64,000 bases of DNA from Prosapia bicincta (lineage: Eukaryota > Arthropoda > Insecta > Hemiptera > Cercopidae): NCBI GenBank assembly GCA_036971475.1, contig JBAIZL010000005.1:236969190-237033189 (forward strand), written 5' to 3'. Under the pieces are notes generated by a model. It was not told the origin of the DNA and made no database searches. It saw only the letters and a program-made list of their open reading frames with translations. The position numbers and the translations under genes were made by a program. Below are positions 1-13,220 of this stretch, piece by piece (the first letter of the stretch is position 1; each line of letters starts with the position of its first letter).

Positions 1-1312
1 GCAATTACATCACTGTACTGCAATTCTTCCACAGAAATAGAAGGCTGAAGAAATTTTGCAAACAATGATCATTGATTTCCTTATTGTGTAAAAGCTATAA
101 CGAGCCCCCAAAATTTCTGCGTCAAAATACCTTTCTAATTTCAATTCTACTACAGATATGCTCGTCCTGATTTCATAAGATGTATATTTGATCTAAGGAC
201 GACTTTTTACTCCTCCATATACTGAAATCAAACAAGCAAGTCTTTACTTATTAGAACATAAGTATAAATAAAAGGTAATTATTACTTATGCCTTCCTAAA
301 ATTTATAAGTAATAACACAATCAAATTTATAGATTCAATGAAAACGTAAATTTTGAAGCTTAAATATGAAGAAACAACCTGAATGAGTATCGTTTCGCTG
401 TCGTTAACGCTGTTCCTGTCATTTTGTAAAAATCACTTCGTTTACTGTGTAGGTTATGTATAAAAATGCCGGGTTAGGTTATAATTCTGGGGTGAACGAA
501 ACATGTCCTTCAACCAATAAAAAAAGGAACTCTCCGGTTAAGCCGCAGCTCTCGCTATATTATAATTTCAGGACTACAGTATTTGCCTTTAATAACAAAG
601 TAATCACGAATGTAATCAATGTTCCATGTGATGTGGTTTTGCAATCTTTAAATACGTCAAATGGTTTTTAGGTTCCGTTCTCATTGAAGCTGCGTAACGT
701 CAAACACAATACAGCTAATAATATCAATTTCAAACACAGCCGTTGCCATGGCGACGCTTTATAACAGGAATGTTGATATGTTGCCCTGCTCAAATTATTA
801 AAATATTTGTGAGCGTTCAATGAACCGACCCCGGATCGCTCGGTCCCATGTGGTTTAATATCAAACCTTCAAATACACTGTTAATAAGCGAAAATGCACC
901 CTAAAATAAAAGCTCCTTTTAAATATGGCTGACTAGAAAATAAAAAAAAGCAATCGACAAATAAAATTCCCCGGAGTGTTCTCCAATTCTCAAAACGTTT
1001 TAAAGCTAATTTACAAATTGGAAATATGACTGAATGTCTTCCTCAGCTAAGCCCTCGTCTGCAATCATGAAATATTCATGATGGTTGTCTTTACAACTAG
1101 TTAGACGAAACGACTCTTATTTCGGCTTCAACGTCCAATTAAATGTAGTGACAGACTCCACCACACTCGATTATTTATTATTATTTCTTCCTACTAAAGC
1201 TTACCTTAAATTTGAACATACAAATCATTACAGATATCAGGAATTATGTGAGACTCTTTGGAAATAGAATTTACATTTTACATATTTACTTCTGAAAACT
1301 GTTTAATCACAA
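1..1312. other. AT-rich intergenic DNA, no gene recognised
   Basis: I see no coding region with family resemblance, no splice-bounded exon and no large repeat here. Short open frames (for example 456-671) have no recognisable domain. A single TTAGGTT-like motif near 472 is too short to call telomeric. Confidence 0.6.
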
Positions 1313-1616
<304 letters not shown>

Positions 1617-1751
1617 GGTTTAATTCTTCTGTTAAGTCAACTAATTGTAGGTAAGATGTTTGTTATTTAAGTCTGTTTTACTTTACGATTATTAACCTAT
1701 TTATCACGCCTATTAATTAGGCATGTTAAAAGTAGGTCTATTTATTACGCT

Positions 1752-1752
<1 letters not shown>

Positions 1753-1800
<48 letters not shown>

Positions 1801-1876
1801 GGTAATATATTACTATTGTAAGTAATTTTATCCACCATTACAACAATGGAAAACAATGGATAACGTTAAATGTCAA

Positions 1877-1931
<55 letters not shown>
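1753..1931. repeat. Two (TA)n microsatellites
   Basis: TA tracts of about 44 bp (1753-1796) and 54 bp (1878-1931) flank roughly 80 bp of unique AT-rich sequence. Confidence 0.95.
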
Positions 1932-1932
<1 letters not shown>

Positions 1933-3482
1933 CGTTTGTTGATTGATATTTACTAATCCTATTAAATATAGGCCTATTTAATTCGCCTGAAATCAGGCAT
2001 TTTAAATATAGCCTTATTTCTTTCGTCTGTAGATTATGAATATTAAATTACAGCCTTTTAATTACAAATGTATGTTAATTAGGCCTGTTATTTATAAGAC
2101 TATATTTTACGTATATATTTTACGTAATATACGCTTATTTATGTCACTTTATTAAAATTTTTAGAGCTCCATTCCTTTTTATTTCATGATAATAAATAAT
2201 CATCTTCGTGTATATTATTTCCTTACTATAATAGACTTTCTAAAATTTGTATTAATTTTCATCGAGAAACGACAAAGTTCAAGTTTATTTAAGTTCTGCT
2301 TAAGTTATTTTTTAAATGAGACATATAAACATAACTATTATGAAAACATCTTAAATTAAACGACATTATTTCTTATTGCATGTTTGAATATTTTCAAAGC
2401 TGCTAGAACAAATAACTTTAAGTGTGCTTTTACGGGTAGTTAAGCAATATTATTTTACGTGAATACAGTTTCGGATGGTAAAATACTACTGCATTTATAG
2501 TTCGGTCTATTAACAGGAGAAATGTTTGCTACATGCAATGTCGGATAACCACCAAAACGAAGCAATATAAAAGGTTTTAGGTTTAGCTTGCACGAGAGTT
2601 ACTCCCCTCCTAGAGCACATGTAACGCCAACATACATAAGTTACACTAAACTCAAGGTAAACACGATATGAGGCTAGCTGCGATCGGTTTTTAATTCTTC
2701 TTCATACATTGAAAGCCCTTCGTGCTTTAATTCTGGAATTACGATAAAGGAAGGTTCTTCAACCAACACACAACTGATCAAACAAAACGGACATGGAAAC
2801 TAATCCATTCTCTATGCAACATTTTCTCAGGGATCTTTTTCAAATTTCGTTCAGCTTTGAATACCAGTTTCTCTTTGAAGTAAATATAGGTGTATTGAAG
2901 AGTAAAGAGATATAACTATTCTCGTCAATATCTGAAACGTTTAAAATTTTTTTGTTTTGAATTATTTAATATCCTATTTATTCTTTCTTACTCTATGTGC
3001 TTGATAATTGTACGTTGTTACAAAGGCAATTGGCGTGTATTAATTGTTACCATTCTACACCTTATTCGCTTTGTAATTCTCTATTTGTGCTCTATACATT
3101 TCATCTTGTTATATATAACGATAAATATACATATCACAATCAAGAATAAACGGCTTGAGTTTTTAATAGATTTAATACAATAACATTATTAAACAACTCA
3201 ATGACCAGCCAACTCTTCAGGTATGTCTTGCTTTAGCTGTTAACGGCGAATGAGGTACTTAAAAATGTCAATATATTCATTAAATCTTCAAGCCATTACT
3301 TCTAGAAATATTCTTATTTATGAAATATTATTGTTCATGTATATACATTAATAAATAAATGTTTAACAATGACAACATCATCTGCAAATCATATGTACAC
3401 AAATTACTAAAGTTTCAATACATATACAAATTATAGTTCAAAGCTGCCACAGATATTTTTTGTGTTACATATGTATACACAA

Positions 3483-3483
<1 letters not shown>
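1932..3483. other. AT-rich intergenic DNA, no gene recognised
   Basis: Nothing with coding character is visible. A TATAAAAGG string at 2566-2574 is not followed by a recognisable exon, and an open frame at 2995-3183 is AT-rich, low-complexity and unassigned. Confidence 0.55.

Positions 3484-3574
<91 letters not shown>
3484..3574. repeat. Compound (TC)n(TA)n microsatellite
   Basis: About 44 bp of TC repeats pass directly into about 46 bp of TA repeats. The Ser-Leu then Tyr-Ile open frame across it is an artefact. Confidence 0.97.
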
Positions 3575-3579
<5 letters not shown>

Positions 3580-5036
3580 GAACGCGCGCTTGTGCACACC
3601 TTTGTGTGTTTGTGTTGTTACCTTATAATGATGCATATAGCAGTATGTTGATTTTAGGAGGACTAAACTCTAAAAAAAAAGATAAAAGAAAAATTTAAAT
3701 GAAAATATAAAACTTTTATTCTGTAGAATTATAATTTAAATTTTGTTACACATCGCATTAACATAAATCATAAGATTCCAGAAATCTTCTAAATATTAAC
3801 AAATATTTAACTGTATTAAAATAATACATGGAAGGATTAGAAATATATAAACATAAAGTTAAAAATAAATTAATTAATGAACAAATACTGATAAAACCCA
3901 AGCATTATACACTATTTAAAGTTATCGATAATAGAAATACGTTGAAATAATTTTAGAAAATAAGGCTTTTTTTCCATAAATACTTGTCCCTAACGTGTTA
4001 CAATGCGAACAATTACATTGAATATTTACCGTTTTTAAAACTATTTTCTGTCCCATAAATTATACAATACCAAATATAATATACTGCTAAGTATTTTTAC
4101 TCTTATCACTGTACAAAATTATATTGTTTTAAATAATATAACCTAAATTAAACAATTATCAGGGTTGTTTAATTTTAACGATTCTTTAACGTAGGTTTTA
4201 ATCACTGATTGCAGAGTTTTGTTATAGGAGGAAATACTTACATTTGTAATTCCTTCTATCAGTTCACACTCTCCATAAGGTATATAAATAATATCTTAAT
4301 CATTTTCAATCGTTAATTCAGTACACTTTTATTCATTCGCTCAAATTCAAATACAAATTTTAAAACTTGTATTATATGACACGGGATGCTAATACAGTTT
4401 AAAAAAATACTAATTCATTAATTGAATGTAATAAATTAACTTTAGCTTTACGTGGGTAAAATACTTTCCACAAAAGCGGAAAGGTATGTAATATATTTAT
4501 TAAGTCTCATTTGGCTTAAAAGAAGCGATATAGTATTATTTCATAAAACAACTGATTTATGTTACAGGTTATGTAGTAGAATAGCTGTTTTAACGTATAG
4601 GTTATGTTACTTTATTTATAATAATTGTAAAATTATGTAATAGGAAGTAACTTAATAATTTTCTATGTTGACCTAAGTAGGAATTTAATTGTTGTTTATA
4701 TTACTTTTTACATCTTTGTTTATTCGACATTTTAATATTATTATAGTTTAATTAATTAATGTTAATACAATTATTTTAAAAAAAATTAATAGAAAAACAA
4801 TATGTGAACAGTTTTCTTCTGATTAAAGATACATAGATTCGTGTAAGAAATATAAAAAGACCTTGAGCCTTAAGTAGGTTTAGGGATGCTGACGATCTCT
4901 AAACCTGTTGAGTGAAAGGAGTCAGTCATCCCTCAATAAGTGTACCCAAAAATAATTACTGATGTGATGGAGTTAGACAGGAACGAGCTCTTGAGTGGAT
5001 GCGATAAATCCCCTCGACAAATATTTCTAAAACGTA
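3575..5036. other. AT-rich intergenic DNA, no gene recognised
   Basis: The stretch is AT-rich with many stops in all frames. I found no recognisable gene, no sizeable inverted repeat and no tandem array. Confidence 0.55.
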
Positions 5037-5052
5037 AAGGATCAACGCATTC

Positions 5053-5217
5053 ATGGATGTTTTACTCCACCTGGAGAAGCTTTTCCCAACAATCAATACA
5101 ACACAAAGAAAGGAAGAAGAAGAAAGGCCTGCAAGTAATATTGAAGTCCTTTTGAAAGGATATGAAATGTTGAGCACAGCGCCAGTTGGCATTTACGGAG
5201 AGACGGCGCGTAAGTAA
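5053..5217 (+). CDS. Possible short exon or small ORF, unknown product
   Basis: An ATG-initiated frame of 54 residues reads through non-repetitive, balanced-composition sequence: a hydrophobic start (MDVLLHLEKLFP), an acidic QRKEEEERP stretch and a tail ending GIYGETARK. A strong consensus 5' splice site (GTAAGT, 5210-5215) overlaps the last codons, so the piece may be an internal or first exon ending at 5209 rather than a complete protein. An AG upstream (about 5036) could serve as acceptor but lacks a good pyrimidine tract. I recognise no family, and no partner exon is visible nearby because the repeat array starts 500 bp downstream. Chance is a real alternative. Confidence 0.25.
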   Translation: MDVLLHLEKLFPTINTTQRKEEEERPASNIEVLLKGYEMLSTAPVGIYGETARK

Positions 5218-5689
5218 ACTTCAAAGGAAACAAATCAACCGTTGCAGAATTATTAAAAATTAGGTTAGGTTTTCATTAATTATTCATATTCTGTTTGCCT
5301 TCTTTTGGTCTGTCGGTGAGGGTTTAACTGCGTGATATGGAAACACAAAGAAATAGAGAACTTTAAGCGAATAAAATTATATATAATATATTGATTATAA
5401 TAAACGCAACTACACAAGTTAATTATTTATAAGAAAATTACAATCGAACGTTACGTTTACAGGAATGTTCCAAACAGGTTTTATGTGAAACAGAAATAAC
5501 GTAGTGATTGTTAGAATACATCTTTAATCCTCTAAAGAGGTACTTAAAGTAATTAAATGATATGCTTTGGTTTGTTAAATTTTGACTTTTAAAACTACTA
5601 ATACAAAATGTTGAATAATTTTATATGCACTAGAACATCGCCAAGTTCGATGTTTTCTTCTCACTACAATAGAGAGAAATCTAGGTAAT
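5218..5689. other. AT-rich spacer before minisatellite
   Basis: No gene or repeat is recognised, apart from a TTAGGTTAGG-like motif near 5262 of the kind scattered through many insect genomes. Confidence 0.5.
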
Positions 5690-8600
5690 GAGTAAAGTAG
5701 GAAGCCTCCTGTTTAGGGTTACACCACCAGCGATATTGTTACTCACAAAAGAGGATGGAGCAACTAGGTATGATATTGAAATAATAAGAGGAGGCAGCTA
5801 GATATGGTTATTCAGATAAGATAATGACACCACCATGCATGTGGCTATTCACATAGTAGGATAAGGCCAAAAGGGATGAAATTAAGACAAGAAAAGAAAA
5901 CCCCCAATTATAATTATTCAGATAAGACGATCGCAACACCGGGGATGTGGATATTCGCATAAGAGGATGAAGCCACTAGGGGTGATATGTAGATAAGAAA
6001 AAGAACCGTTCAGTTATGATAATTCAGATAAGAAGATAGTACCACCAGGGATGTGGATATTCGCATAGGAGGTTCCACTCACTAGGGGTGATGTTTAGAT
6101 AAGAATAGGAAGCCCCATATTATAAATATTCAGGTAAGAAAATGGCACCACCAGGGATGTGGATATTCGCATAGGAGGATGAAACCACTAGTAATGATAT
6201 TTAGATAAGAAAAGGAACCCTCCAGTTATGATAATTCAGATAAGAAGATGGCACCACCAGGGATATGGATATTCACATAGGAGGATGAAGCCATCAGAGA
6301 TATGGTTATTCACATAGGAGGAGGAAGCCACGAGGGATGATATTAAGGTAGAAAATTAAGCCTCCAGTTATGTTTATTCGGATGAAAGGATAACGCCCCC
6401 AGGGATGTGACTATTCACATAGGAGGATGAAGCCATCAGGAGATATGGTTATTCACATCGGAGGAGGAAGCCACCAGGGATGTGACTATTCACATAGGAG
6501 GATGAAGCCATCAGAGATATGGTTATTCACATAGGAGGAGGAAGCCACCAGGGATGATATTTAGATAAGAAAAGGAACCCTCCAGTTATGATTATTCAGA
6601 TATGAAGATGGTACCACCAGGGATATGGATATTCACATAGGAGGAGGAAGCCACCAGGGATGATATTAAGGTAAGAAAAGGGACCCTCCAGTTATGATTA
6701 TTCAGATATGAAGATGGTACCACCAGGGATATGGATATTCACATAGGAGGAGGAAGCCACCAGGGATGATATTTAGATAAGAAAAGGAACCCTCCAGTTA
6801 TGATTATTCAGATATGAAGATGGTACCACCAGGGATATGGATATTCACATAGGAGGATGAAGCCATCAGAGATATGGTTATTCACATAGGAGGAGGAAGC
6901 CACCAGGGATGATATTAAGGTAGAAAATTAAGCATCCAGTTATGTTTATTTGGATGAAAGGATAACGCCCCCAGGGATGTGACTATTCACATAGGAGGAT
7001 GAAGCCATCAGGAGATATGGTTATTCACATAGGAGGATGAAGCCACCATGGATGATATTAAGGTAAGAAAAGGGACCCTCCAGTTATGATTATTCAGATA
7101 GGAAGATGGTACCTCCAGGGATATGGATATTCACATAGGAGGATGAAGCCATCAGAGATATGGTTATTCACATAGGAGGAGGAAGCCACCAGGGATGATA
7201 TTTAGATAAGAAAAGGAACCCACCAGTTATGATTATTCAGATATGAAGATGGTACCACCAGGGATATGGATATTCACATAGGAGGATGAAGCCATCAGAG
7301 ATATGGTTATTCACATAGGAGGAGGAAGCCACCAGGGATGATATTAAGGTAGAAAATTAAGCCCCCAGTTATGTTTATTCGGATGAAAGGATAACGCCCC
7401 CAGGGATGTGACTATTCACATAGGAGGATGACGCCATCAGGAGATATGGTTATTCACATAGGAGGATGAAGCCACCATGGATGATATTAAGGTAAGAAAA
7501 GGGACCCTCCAGTTATGATTATTCAGATAGGAAGATGGTACCTCCAGGGATATGGATATTCACATAGGAGGATGAAGCCATCAGAGATATGGTTATTCAC
7601 ATAGGAGGAGGAAGCCACCAGGGATGATATTAAGGTAGAAAATTAAGCCTCCAGTTATGTTTATTCGGATGAAAGGATAACGCCCCCAGGGATGTGACTA
7701 TTCACATAGGAGGATGAAGCCATCAGGAGATATGGTTATTCACATAGGAGGAGGAAGCCACCAGGGATGATATTTAGATAAGAAAAGGAACCCTCCAGTT
7801 ATGATTATTCAGATATGAAGATGGCACCACCAGGGATATGGATATTCACATAGGAGGATGAAGCCATCAGAGATATGGTTATTCACATAGGAGGAGGAAG
7901 CCACCAGGGATGATATTAAGGTAGAAAATTAAGCCTCCAGTTATGTTTATTCGGATGAAAGGATAACGCCCCCAGGGATGTGACTATTCACATAGGAGGA
8001 TGAAGCCATCAGGAGATATGGTTATTCACATAGGAGGATGAAGCCACCATGGATGATATTAAGGTGAGAAAAGGGACCCTCCACTTATGATTATTCAGAT
8101 AGGAAGATGGTACCTCCAGGGATATGGATATTCACATAGGAGGATTAAGCCACCAGGGATATAGTTATTCACATAGGAGGTTTAAGCCACCAGGGATATG
8201 GTTATTCACATAGGAGGATGAAGCCATCAGAGATATGGTTATTCACATAGGAGGAGGAAGCCACCAGGGATGATATTTAGATAAGAAAAGGAACCCACCA
8301 GTTATGATTATTCAGATATGAAGATGGTACCACCAGGGATATGGATATTCACATAGGAGGATGAAGCCATCAGAGATATGGTTATTCACATAGGAGGAGG
8401 AAGCCACCAGGGATGATATTAAGGTAGAAAATTAAGCCCCCAGTTATGTTTATTCGGATGAAAGGATAACGCCCCCAGGGATGTGACTATTCACATAGGA
8501 GGATGACGCCATCAGGAGATATGGTTATTCACATAGGAGGATGAAGCCACCATGGATGATATTAAGGTAAGAAAAGGGACCCTCCAGTTATGATTATTCA

Positions 8601-9650
8601 GATAGGAAGATAGTACCTCCAGGGATATGGATATTCACATAGGAGGATGAAGCCATCAGAGATATGGTTATTCACATAGGAGGAGGAAGCCACCAGGGAT
8701 GATATTAAGGTAGAAAATTAAGCCTCCAGTTATGTTTATTCGGATGAAAGGATAACGCTCCCAGGGATGTGACTATTCACATAGGAGGATGAAGCCATCA
8801 GGAGATATGGTTATTCACATAGGAGGAGGAAGCCACCAGGGATGATATTTAGATAAGAAAAGGAACCCTCCAGTTATGATTATTCAGATATGAAGATGGC
8901 ACCACCAGGGATATGGATATTCACATAGGAGGATGAAGCCATCAGAGATATGGTTATTCACATAGGAGGAGGAAGCCACCAGGGATGATATTAAGGTAGA
9001 AAATTAAGCCTCCAGTTATGTTTATTCGGATGAAAGGATAACGCCCCCAGGGATGTGACTATTCACATAGGAGGATGAAGCCATCAGGAGATATGGTTAT
9101 TCACATAGGAGGATGAAGCCACCATGGATGATATTAAGGTAAGAAAAGGGACCCTCCACTTATGATTATTCAGATAGGAAGATGGTACCTCCAGGGATAT
9201 GGATATTCACATAGGAGGATTAAGCCACCAGGGATATAGTTATTCACATAGGAGGTTTAAGCCACCAGGGATATGGTTATTCACATAGGAGGATGAAAGC
9301 CACCAGAGATGTGGTTATTCACATAGGAGGATGAAAGCCACCAGAGATATGGCTATTCACATAGGAGGATGAAAGCCACCAGAGATGTGGCTATTCACAT
9401 AGGAGGATGAAGCCACCAGAGATATGGTTATTCACATAGGAGGATGAAAGCCACCAGAGATGTGGTTATTCACATAAGCCATCAGGGATGATATCCAAAT
9501 TAGAAAAGAAATCCACCAGGGATGATATTTAAGAAAATAACGACTTCACCTGGGATGACATTAAAATACGAGAATGATATGAGCAGAGATGTGGCTATTT
9601 ACACATATTGGAGTAGCCACCAAAAGTGATATTCAGATAAAAGGAATAAC
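5690..9650. repeat. 37-bp-based minisatellite with 1,075-bp higher-order repeat
   Basis: The basic unit is about 37-38 bp, of the form GCCACCAGGGATATGG followed by TTATTCACATAGGAGGATGAA. Several unit types alternate: GATATTTAGATAAGAAAAGG, TTATGATTATTCAGATATGAAG and GGATGAAAGGATAACGCCCC variants. Units at both edges (5690-6100 and 9480-9650) are degenerate, while the centre is far more uniform. Two marker variants recur exactly 1,075 bp apart: CCCACCAG at 7219 and 8294, and CCTCCACTTATG at 8078 and 9153. So a multi-unit block was duplicated in tandem. No long open frame crosses it. Confidence 0.95.
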
Positions 9651-9831
9651 CCTAAAAGTACACGTATAAAGTATACAATGCTATTAAAAGTAAAGTTTAA
9701 ACGATGAGTAGATGTATTTCCAATGTACTTTAAATATGAATGTATCTGTTATGTTTAAATGGCAACTAATGTTATGAATAAGTTAAGTATGGACTCCATT
9801 TAATTATGTGATAAAAAAAGTGTCGGCACTA
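9651..9831. other. Spacer between two minisatellites
   Basis: This is short AT-rich unique sequence with no feature recognised. Confidence 0.5.
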
Positions 9832-10565
9832 ATTTCAAGTGTAAGGAGTAAGGGAAGTATAGGGAGGTGTAAAGAAAAGTAAGGGAAGTATAAAGAGGTG
9901 TAAGGAAAGTGTAAGGCCGTATATGGGAAGTGTAAGAATGTGTAAGTAAAGTGTAAGGACCGGTAAGGGACTGCATGGAGGTGTAAGGAGGGTAAGGGAA
10001 GTGTAAGGATGTGTAAGGGAACTGTAAGGAGGTGTATGGTGAAGTGTAAAAACCTATAAGAAAAAGGGAGTGCATGGAATAATAAAGAAAGTGTAAGAGA
10101 TGTGTAAAGATGTGCAAGGGAAGCGTAGGGAGGTGTAAGTAAAGTGTACGGACCTGTAAGGAACTGCATGGAGGTGTAAGGAAAGTGTAAGGAGGTGTAA
10201 GGGAAGTGTAAAGAGGTGTAAGTAGGTGTAAGGGAACTGTAATGAGGTGTAAGGGAAGTGTAAGGGAACTGTAAGGAGGTGTAAGGGAAGTGTAAGGAGG
10301 TGTAAGGGAACTGTAATGAGGTGTAAGGGAAGTGTAAGGGAACTGTAAGGAGGTGTAAGGGAAGTGTAAGGGAACTGTAAGGAGGTGTAAGGTAACTGTA
10401 ATGAGGTGTAAGGGAACTGTAAGGAGGTGTAAGGGAAGTGTAAGGAGGTGTAAGGGAACTGTAAGGAGGTGTAAGGGAAGTGTAAGGTGAAGTAAAAGGA
10501 GATGTAATTAAAGTGTAAGGACGTGGAAAAAAGTAATGAGAAGGTGTAATATAAGTGTAAAGAGG
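9832..10565. repeat. GTGTAAGG minisatellite, about 10.5-bp period, C-poor plus strand
   Basis: Tandem units alternate GTGTAAGGGAA, CTGTAAGGAG and GTGTAAGG, giving a repeat of about 10-11 bp with a 21-bp double unit. The centre (about 10160-10490) is regular and the left part is degenerate. The plus strand has almost no C, so the minus strand is rich in CTTACAC and CCCTTACA. Three overlapping minus-strand frames of 105-175 codons (Tyr-Thr-Ser-Leu-type repeats) come from the repeat and are not supported as genes. Confidence 0.93.
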
Positions 10566-11390
10566 CGTTTTGTTTTGGCAAGTTAGCGATTCAGATGTTT
10601 AAATCCTGCCGTCTCATCGATGTTCCAACCCAAGTTGGGTATCTTCAACCTAATAGAAGATTTATTTTGTACCTAATCTTTGTTGACGACTTTAGAAGGT
10701 TCATCTCTAAATTAGTGGATGGATTCTACTTTAAGTCTTAAAACGTTAACAAACCCAATAAATGTTGCGTATATTCCCTTTTAAACATTTGTACGTAATT
10801 CATTTACCGAGCAGTGAATGTTTAACTTCGAATTTAACTTTTCAGAAAAAACGCACTTAGGTTTTCTTGTCCGTGATCACCAATGTAACGTTTACGATTG
10901 TACTTAACAAATTATGGCTTGCTGACCTTCTAAGCTGAGTAAGTTTATGATAAACTTACTGAGAATTTTCCTTTATAGATCTTTATCAGATAAATACGGA
11001 ACATCGCCTAGCTGTTTTGTGTGATTAAAACGTTATGTGTGAGTAAATACGTTCTTCAAGTAGCTAATTTGTTGAGTTAAATGTACAAATACGGTATTTG
11101 TAATCAAACTATAAAACTAAAATATCACCTTGGACGATTTTATAGAAAAAATATATATAATTTTTGTTTTCATAATTAATTTTGAAATCTACTGAACTTC
11201 ACAAATTTTAAATCCTACTGGTGTGAACCGACTTCATATGTTTTATTTAATCATTAAAAAAACTTCAACAAACTTTAGTGAGCCCAAAAGGCGGCTGTAA
11301 TTGGATAATTTGAATAACTGAATAACTTGTGCACCAACAGTGGTACATTATATTACAGTAAAAAAAGGCAAACACCTTAACAAAATCCAT
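10566..11390. other. AT-rich intergenic DNA, no gene recognised
   Basis: Unique AT-rich sequence with no recognised domain, repeat or RNA gene. Confidence 0.5.
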
Positions 11391-12285
11391 ATTGGCAGAC
11401 ATAATCCAAAATAACTAATATTTCAACTTAGATAAGATTAATTAAATCCTCATGTACATTTCGATGTCCATGTCATCATTTTTAGAGAGTCCTATTGTAA
11501 ATGTTCCTAAGTCTATTCTACATTGTAATATAACCCTCTGATGATAATGACATGATCATCGAAATGTACATGAGGTTTTAATCTTAAGTAAGTTGTGATA
11601 TTAGTTATTTTTATTATTTTTTTGGATATTAAGGTTTTTGCAAATATTTTGTATTGTAATACGGAATTGGAGTGAAACGTATTAGCTACTTGGTGATTGA
11701 GAAAATGTTTGAGGCAGAAAAGAAATAAATTGGAGTTAAAGATTTAATTATATTAGAACTAAGATTTTCATTGAGTATCTTTAAGTTCTCTACTTTATAA
11801 CGTACGTGTAAGTCGTGTGTTTAAAAACATCTTTTATATTGAAAAAATTGGTTTAATGACATGGTCTACAAAATAAGAACACAACACTACATACATTACT
11901 GCTATTTATATAACTATATTATAAGAAAAAATGTGAACGAAAAAGCTATTTCAGATATGAATTACTTTAAAACAGTGGGGTGTATAGAAAACATTTCGAG
12001 GGCACAAAAACAACAGAAGATTGAGGGGGTGGGGGGTTTTCCTGTAGACCTACCCCGGGAAAAGTTTGAATATTGATGTCTTAAAACACAAGTTTTAAGT
12101 ACATTTTAGATTTCGATGAAATGATAGTTTAAATATAAAGTTAAATATATAAAGTAATGAAATATGTACAAAAAAAAACAGAAAATATGGAAGTCAGCTT
12201 ATAGAAAACAATAAGTTGTTTTACATACTATTTTTCTTTTTTGTATTTGAAATTTCGGGGAGGTTCGGAATTACACTGAGCGCCT
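11391..12285. repeat. Direct duplication, copy 1 (about 0.9 kb)
   Basis: This copy starts ATTGGCAGACATAATCC and runs to a TTCGGAATTACACTGAG motif. It is nearly identical to the copy at 12336-13220, with an offset of 945 bp at the left end and small indels inside. It contains an imperfect inverted repeat (11441-11582) and a short open frame (11861-12076) with no recognised domain. With only 50 bp between the copies they are unlikely to be LTRs of one retroelement. A tandem duplication, or two insertions of one short element, fits better. Confidence 0.9.
11441..11582. repeat. Imperfect foldback (inverted repeat), copy 1
   Basis: The left arm (ATTAAATCCTCATGTACATT, then TCGATGTCCATGTCATCAT) is the reverse complement, with scattered mismatches, of the right arm ending CATGAGGTTTTAAT. 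The arms are about 65 bp around a short centre. The same structure recurs at 12382-12522, and a diverged right arm occurs at 43616-43770, so it is a dispersed element family. The right arm contains CTGATGA followed 16 nt later by GAAA. Confidence 0.85.
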
Positions 12286-12335
12286 GCCTTATATAAGCCA
12301 CTCCTTACGTGCAAATCGTATATTTAAAAATATCC

Positions 12336-13220
12336 ATTGGCAGACATAATCCAAAATAACTAATATTTCAACTTACCTAAGATTAAATCCTCATGTACAT
12401 TTCGATGTCCATGTCATCATTTTTAGAGAGTCCTATTGTAAATGTTCCTAAGTCTATTCTACATTGTAATATAACCCTCTGATGATAATGACATGATCAT
12501 CGAAATGTACATGAGGTTTTAATCTTAAGTAAGTTGTGATATTAGTTATTTTTATTATTTTTTTGGATATTAAGGTTTTTGCAAATATTTTGTATTGTAA
12601 TACGGAATTGGAGTGAAACGTATTAGCTACTTAGTGATTGAGAAAATGTTTGAGGCAGAAAAGAAATAAATTGGAGTTAAAGATTTATAGAACTAAGATT
12701 TTCATTAAGTATCTTTAAGTTCTCTACTTTACAACCCACGTGTAAGTCGTGTGTTTAAAAACATCTTTTATATTGAAAAAATTGGTTTAATGACATGGTC
12801 TGCAAAATAAGAACACAAACCACAAACATACATAACTGATATTTATATAACTATAATATAAGAAAAGATGTGAACGAAAAAAGCAATTTCAGATATGAAT
12901 TACTTTAAAACAGTGGGGTGTATAGAAAACATTTCGGCGGTACAAAAACAACCGGTTTTCCGGTAAACCTACCCCGGGCAAAGTTTGAATATTGATGTCT
13001 TAAAACACAAGTTTTAGGTACATTATAGATTTCGATGAAATGATAGTTTAAATATAAAGTTAAATATATAAAGTAATGAAATATGTACAAAAAAAAACAG
13101 AAAATATGGAAGCTCAGCTTATAGAAAATATTAAATTGTTTTATCTACTATTTTTCCTTTTTCTGTTTGATATTTCGGGGGGGGGGAGGGTTCGGAATTA
13201 CCCTGAGTGCCCTTCCTTTA
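12336..13220. repeat. Direct duplication, copy 2 (about 0.9 kb)
   Basis: Near-identical partner of 11391-12285. Differences include small deletions and an expanded G run near 13178. A foldback lies at 12382-12522. No gene is supported inside. Confidence 0.9.
12382..12522. repeat. Imperfect foldback, copy 2
   Basis: Same arms as 11441-11582, carried along by the 0.9-kb duplication. Confidence 0.85.

Noticed and set aside
2566..2574. TATAAAAGG as a promoter
   Set aside because: No initiator at the right distance and no recognisable exon downstream; expected by chance in AT-rich DNA.
9800..10581. Three overlapping minus-strand frames rich in Tyr-Thr-Ser-Leu
   Set aside because: All three frames are open because the repeat lacks stops on that strand; no domain and no splice or start context.
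11391..13220. LTR retrotransposon with two 0.9-kb LTRs
   Set aside because: Only 50 bp separate the copies, no primer-binding site or polypurine tract is seen, and there is no coding interior.
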